Assembly: GCA_020628165.1 (NCBI GenBank)
Contig: JAHDFM010000012.1
Span: 1 to 64,000 of the forward strand
Reading direction: 5' to 3'
DNA from: Bdellovibrionales bacterium
GTDB taxonomy: Bacteria; Bdellovibrionota; Bdellovibrionia; Bdellovibrionales; UBA1609
Length of the DNA stretch: 64,000 bases
In this document: positions 61,265 through 64,000 of the stretch, in pieces
Layout of the letters: every line of letters begins with the position of its first letter
Numbering within the stretch: position 1 is the stretch's first letter
The notes under the pieces: generated by a model
What the model was told of the DNA's origin: nothing
Databases searched by the model: none
Seen by the model: only the letters and a program-made list of their open reading frames with translations
Program-made: the position numbers and the translations under genes

Positions 61265-62554
61265 TTAATCAACTTCAACAGAGACCTGACCAACACTTTC
61301 GCCATCAGTATTTTCAGCTTTTTCCACAACTACCTTTTCACCTTCAACAAAGTCTTCTATCGTCTCTTCACCTAGGTTTTCAGCTTTTTCAATAGCACTT
61401 AGGATCTTAGCTTCATTTTCTTCATGAGCCTTTTCAACACCTGCGACAGATGGAGAATCTACCCTTGAAATAACTAATCGTTCATACTCAAAATTGATAA
61501 TATGTAAAGTATCTAAGTATGTTTCCATATCAATGATTTGAAAAATGCCTGATGGCTGCCTCAATAACACGCTGACCATCTGTTGAATCGTTGCGTTCAT
61601 TGCGCTGTAGTATGCACTAGTCAAAGTTTCAAGCTCATCTTTCATGCCCTTATATTCTGCTACTTTCTCACTTTGTTCTGCCTCAAAAGTTTCCAAGTCA
61701 GTGTTTGCTTGCTCTAATTCAGACTTTTTAACTGCAAGTTTACTTTCTATAGCGTCTAACTGACCAGACATTGTGTTATAAAGTTCAATAAGGTCATTCG
61801 TCCATATAGATACATCACTTTTTTGATCTTCTTCTGATGTTGTGTTTTGCATGTGAGTAAGAAACTTTAATGAATACTCGTTATCATCTTCACCATCTAA
61901 GAGTTTGAAATTAAGTAAACTCTCAATAACTTCTTCCATAGAATCAACAGTGGACTTTATTGAGTCAGCATTTTCCTTTAAGCTAACACTTTTTTCATAC
62001 ATCTCCTCTAAGTTAGACTGATCCATTTTGTCTTGTAATTCTGATGCGTAATCAATGACATCTTTTCCTGAAATAAGATCTGCAGATGCTTCACTTATTT
62101 TTGCTCTCATCCAAAGACATAAGTTATCGAGAGCTTCATTTACATGAGCATAACCCTCATTATCTATAACTGGTATCTCAAATGGCTCATCTGAAGTTGG
62201 ATCATCAATAACCTTTAATGTTCCCATCTTTAGCACGGGCATTACACGCGTTAACGAATCAAGTATCTCTTGGTTACGAGCTAAATTTGGGTACTTTCTG
62301 CTGATTTTAGGCTTAATGTAACCAACGATAAAAGTATTTAAATAGTTATTTTTACAAGCTTCATGTGCATGAAAAATACTAGCGAAGTCTTCTATTGAAG
62401 TAATTCCTACTTCTTTATCCTCTGTTTGTACTGAAGCTTGCTCGCTACTCGACACTTCACTAGTTTCTTCTTCAGCATAAGTGTTACCGGCTAACAAAGT
62501 AGTTGCAACAATTATTGTTAAAAGCTTTTTTATTAAATTTCCAAAATTGTTCAT
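61265..62554 (-). CDS. Exported coiled-coil protein of unknown function
   Basis: A 429-residue protein with signal peptide (MNNFGNLIKKLLTIIVATTLLAGNTYA). The mature protein is acidic, with an N-terminal domain containing AHEACKNNYLNTF and LDNLCLWMRAKI (one Cys each, perhaps a disulfide) and long coiled-coil segments (about 195-220, 270-325). The tail is Glu/Val-rich. The family is not recognised. It lies 10 bases behind a larger unknown gene, so both belong to one operon. Confidence 0.7.
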   Translation of the reverse strand: MNNFGNLIKKLLTIIVATTLLAGNTYAEEETSEVSSSEQASVQTEDKEVGITSIEDFASIFHAHEACKNNYLNTFIVGYIKPKISRKYPNLARNQEILDSLTRVMPVLKMGTLKVIDDPTSDEPFEIPVIDNEGYAHVNEALDNLCLWMRAKISEASADLISGKDVIDYASELQDKMDQSNLEEMYEKSVSLKENADSIKSTVDSMEEVIESLLNFKLLDGEDDNEYSLKFLTHMQNTTSEEDQKSDVSIWTNDLIELYNTMSGQLDAIESKLAVKKSELEQANTDLETFEAEQSEKVAEYKGMKDELETLTSAYYSAMNATIQQMVSVLLRQPSGIFQIIDMETYLDTLHIINFEYERLVISRVDSPSVAGVEKAHEENEAKILSAIEKAENLGEETIEDFVEGEKVVVEKAENTDGESVGQVSVEVD

Positions 62555-62564
62555 CTCAATTCTC

Positions 62565-64000
62565 CTACTTTATTATGGATCTAAGTATATTTGTTAATAG
62601 ACCTTCGTGTGCTCGCTGTTCATCAGCTTTTCTTCCAACAAATTGCTCTAAAACTGCTGCATTATCACTTCTTTCTTTTAAAATTAAGTCAACTTGACTT
62701 GCTGACACCGCTTTATCATATGGTGGGATTGCAATATTTTTAGCTAAGAACTCTTCGATGATGATAGTTTCTCTTTTTTCTCTGTTTACAACCTCTTTAG
62801 ACTTCTCTTCTTCAGCCTCGTCAGTGCTATCTGTTGAGCTATCTTGATCTATAGTATCTGTTTCTAAAAATTCATTCATAGAGTCAGAAATACTTTTTAG
62901 GCCATGATACTTAGCAAAAGTTAACACTTCAGGAAAAGAAACTGGCTGTAACCCACTTTGTTGCAACAATTGATTTGCTCTGTTCAATGCCTGTATTGGT
63001 ATTGCTGGCAATTGCGGAATAACTTTACGGTAGTAAGCAGCAAGATGCTCACTCGCAGTTTTATTTGTAACTGCTTTCTGTATAGATCCCGTTAATTCAA
63101 AGACATCAACAACTGATAAACGCACAGGTTGTTTAGAGTTCGGGTTGAAAATTCCTTTTTCAATCAAGAAAGCATCAAGCTCTTCAGATAAGCTTACTAA
63201 CTCCTCTTGAGTGAGTTTGTTAAAGCTGTCAGGATTACTATCGAATATCTCTTTAGATCTTTTTTGCTCCTTGTAACCATTGACTACTGCCATTAATCTA
63301 GCTGAAACGAAATTTGTGGTGTTATCAGCAGTGATCACAGCTTGATCACCAGGTTCGAAAATTTGACTTTTTCCTCTAACTTGTTGCGGAAGCTGTCCAG
63401 TTCTATTGGCTGTTTGTGCAATTGCATAATCTGCATTCGCCAAGAATGGATCTCGTCTCGTTTTAGTTTCGTCAGGGTCTCCAGGAACACTTAATCCATT
63501 TACTATAGCTAAGTATTGAGAGGCAATCATGCCCATCTCATCTCTGAACACCTTATATGAAGGACCACTAACTAAGTCTTTAAAGTCTTTTTGGAAAGAA
63601 ATTAAGTTCGTATTCGCAAGCTTACTTATATCAGACAATGAGGTTGGATCAGGAATTCTAACCCCATCTAACAGTCTCCTGTAAACAACGTTTGTAACAG
63701 CTGACCTGATATCTGGTTCATCTAACATAGATGGCGTGAACCCTGCACTGACGTTTTTGCGAGACAACGTCATTCTTGCGGTTAACATTCCCATAGCTTG
63801 CAGTTTTACATCACCAACCCCAACATAATCAACGATACCTGATAATGGGTTCATACCTTGATTCTCTTGAAGTTTATGACTGCCCCCAAAATTATCATAG
63901 CCAACTTGACCAATTAACTTCAAACCTTGCTCTTGTAAGTAGTCATCACTAACTAGTGGGTTGAAACAGCTTTCAACATATTCTCCAGCATAGCCTTCAG
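62565..64000 (-). CDS. Large protein of unknown function (5' end beyond the window)
   Basis: The visible C-terminal part is 477 residues; the reading frame stays open to the right edge (EGYAGEYVESCFNPLVSDD), so the start lies outside. It is soluble and rich in Gln/Ser/Leu, with an acidic segment near EFLETDTIDQDSSTDSTDEA and a basic stretch after it. I recognise no domain. A spurious start at 63923 should not be taken as the real one. It is the first visible gene of the operon that ends at the terminator near 61150. Confidence 0.7.
   Translation of the reverse strand, partial: EGYAGEYVESCFNPLVSDDYLQEQGLKLIGQVGYDNFGGSHKLQENQGMNPLSGIVDYVGVGDVKLQAMGMLTARMTLSRKNVSAGFTPSMLDEPDIRSAVTNVVYRRLLDGVRIPDPTSLSDISKLANTNLISFQKDFKDLVSGPSYKVFRDEMGMIASQYLAIVNGLSVPGDPDETKTRRDPFLANADYAIAQTANRTGQLPQQVRGKSQIFEPGDQAVITADNTTNFVSARLMAVVNGYKEQKRSKEIFDSNPDSFNKLTQEELVSLSEELDAFLIEKGIFNPNSKQPVRLSVVDVFELTGSIQKAVTNKTASEHLAAYYRKVIPQLPAIPIQALNRANQLLQQSGLQPVSFPEVLTFAKYHGLKSISDSMNEFLETDTIDQDSSTDSTDEAEEEKSKEVVNREKRETIIIEEFLAKNIAIPPYDKAVSASQVDLILKERSDNAAVLEQFVGRKADEQRAHEGLLTNILRSIIK

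Noticed and set aside
1-64000. CRISPR arrays, tRNA genes, transposases, integrases or prophage genes
   Set aside because: None was found on either strand. No cloverleaf other than the tmRNA end and no protein with transposase or integrase motifs was seen.

Overview
The window is AT-rich, densely coded bacterial DNA, most likely from a Bdellovibrionota-type predatory or predator-related bacterium. Three things point there: the order SRP RNA - dnaX - ybaB - recR - mglA, with an MglA-type GTPase behind recR; the many lipoproteins and exported hydrolases, including one lipoprotein with the FQNC box I associate with Bdellovibrio; and muropeptide handling genes (AmpG-type permease, dipeptide epimerase-like enzyme). 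The assignment is an inference from gene content, not from a marker phylogeny. No tRNA, rRNA, CRISPR array, prophage or complete insertion sequence was seen.

Layout. 1-4000: minus-strand DUF4437-like lipoprotein (cut by the window edge), SAM methyltransferase, pectate-lyase-like lipoprotein and alpha/beta-hydrolase-like lipoprotein. 4339-6993: a large exported phospholipase D-like protein. 7205-11553: a minus-strand accessory stretch (AstE/AspA-like Zn hydrolase, ATP-grasp-like protein, DUF6817-like protein, threonine-aldolase-like PLP enzyme) ending at the tmRNA gene (11635-11985, tag ANDNYALAA). Two near-identical 53-bp palindromic repeats bracket the last two genes, and one of them is the tmRNA terminator. 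12067-17030: DUF885 lipoprotein, cNMP-binding protein, enolase-superfamily epimerase (its last codons lie inside a diverged third copy of the repeat) and a LamG-like lipoprotein. 17336-22500: small genes, then an overlapping tesA - ybbA - ybbP-type operon. 22771-31446: exported proteins, a metzincin-like protease, AmpG, two subtilases, OmpA and HIT proteins. 31473-37904: fatty acid hydroxylase pair, mechanosensitive channel, PurT, cation/proton antiporter, SUI1/YciH. 38132-41609: YceI and a run of small unrecognised exported proteins. 41732-51359: lipocalin/ABC-F pair, BON-LysM protein, photolyase, HI0933 flavoprotein, AlkD-like protein, Gre-like protein, HiPIP, MFS. 51434-57430: YgjP-like peptidase, SRP RNA, dnaX-ybaB-recR-mglA, nadA. 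57490-64000: exported FAD protein, PilZ-like protein, and a two-gene unknown operon running off the right edge.

How the genes fit together. Many products are predicted to be exported or lipid-anchored hydrolases (two S8 proteases, metzincin, DUF885, PLD, pectate-lyase fold, SGNH esterase). With AmpG and the epimerase this fits a life of digesting and recycling the polymers of other cells. The housekeeping core at 52-57 kb is conventional. The most unusual points are the repeat-bracketed cassette beside tmRNA, the A-tract frameshift signal in dnaX, a YkpA/YbiT-type ABC-F protein in which all three elements of one ATP site are degenerate, a Tat-type HiPIP that also carries a lipobox, and two genes whose start codon directly follows the U-tract of an upstream terminator.
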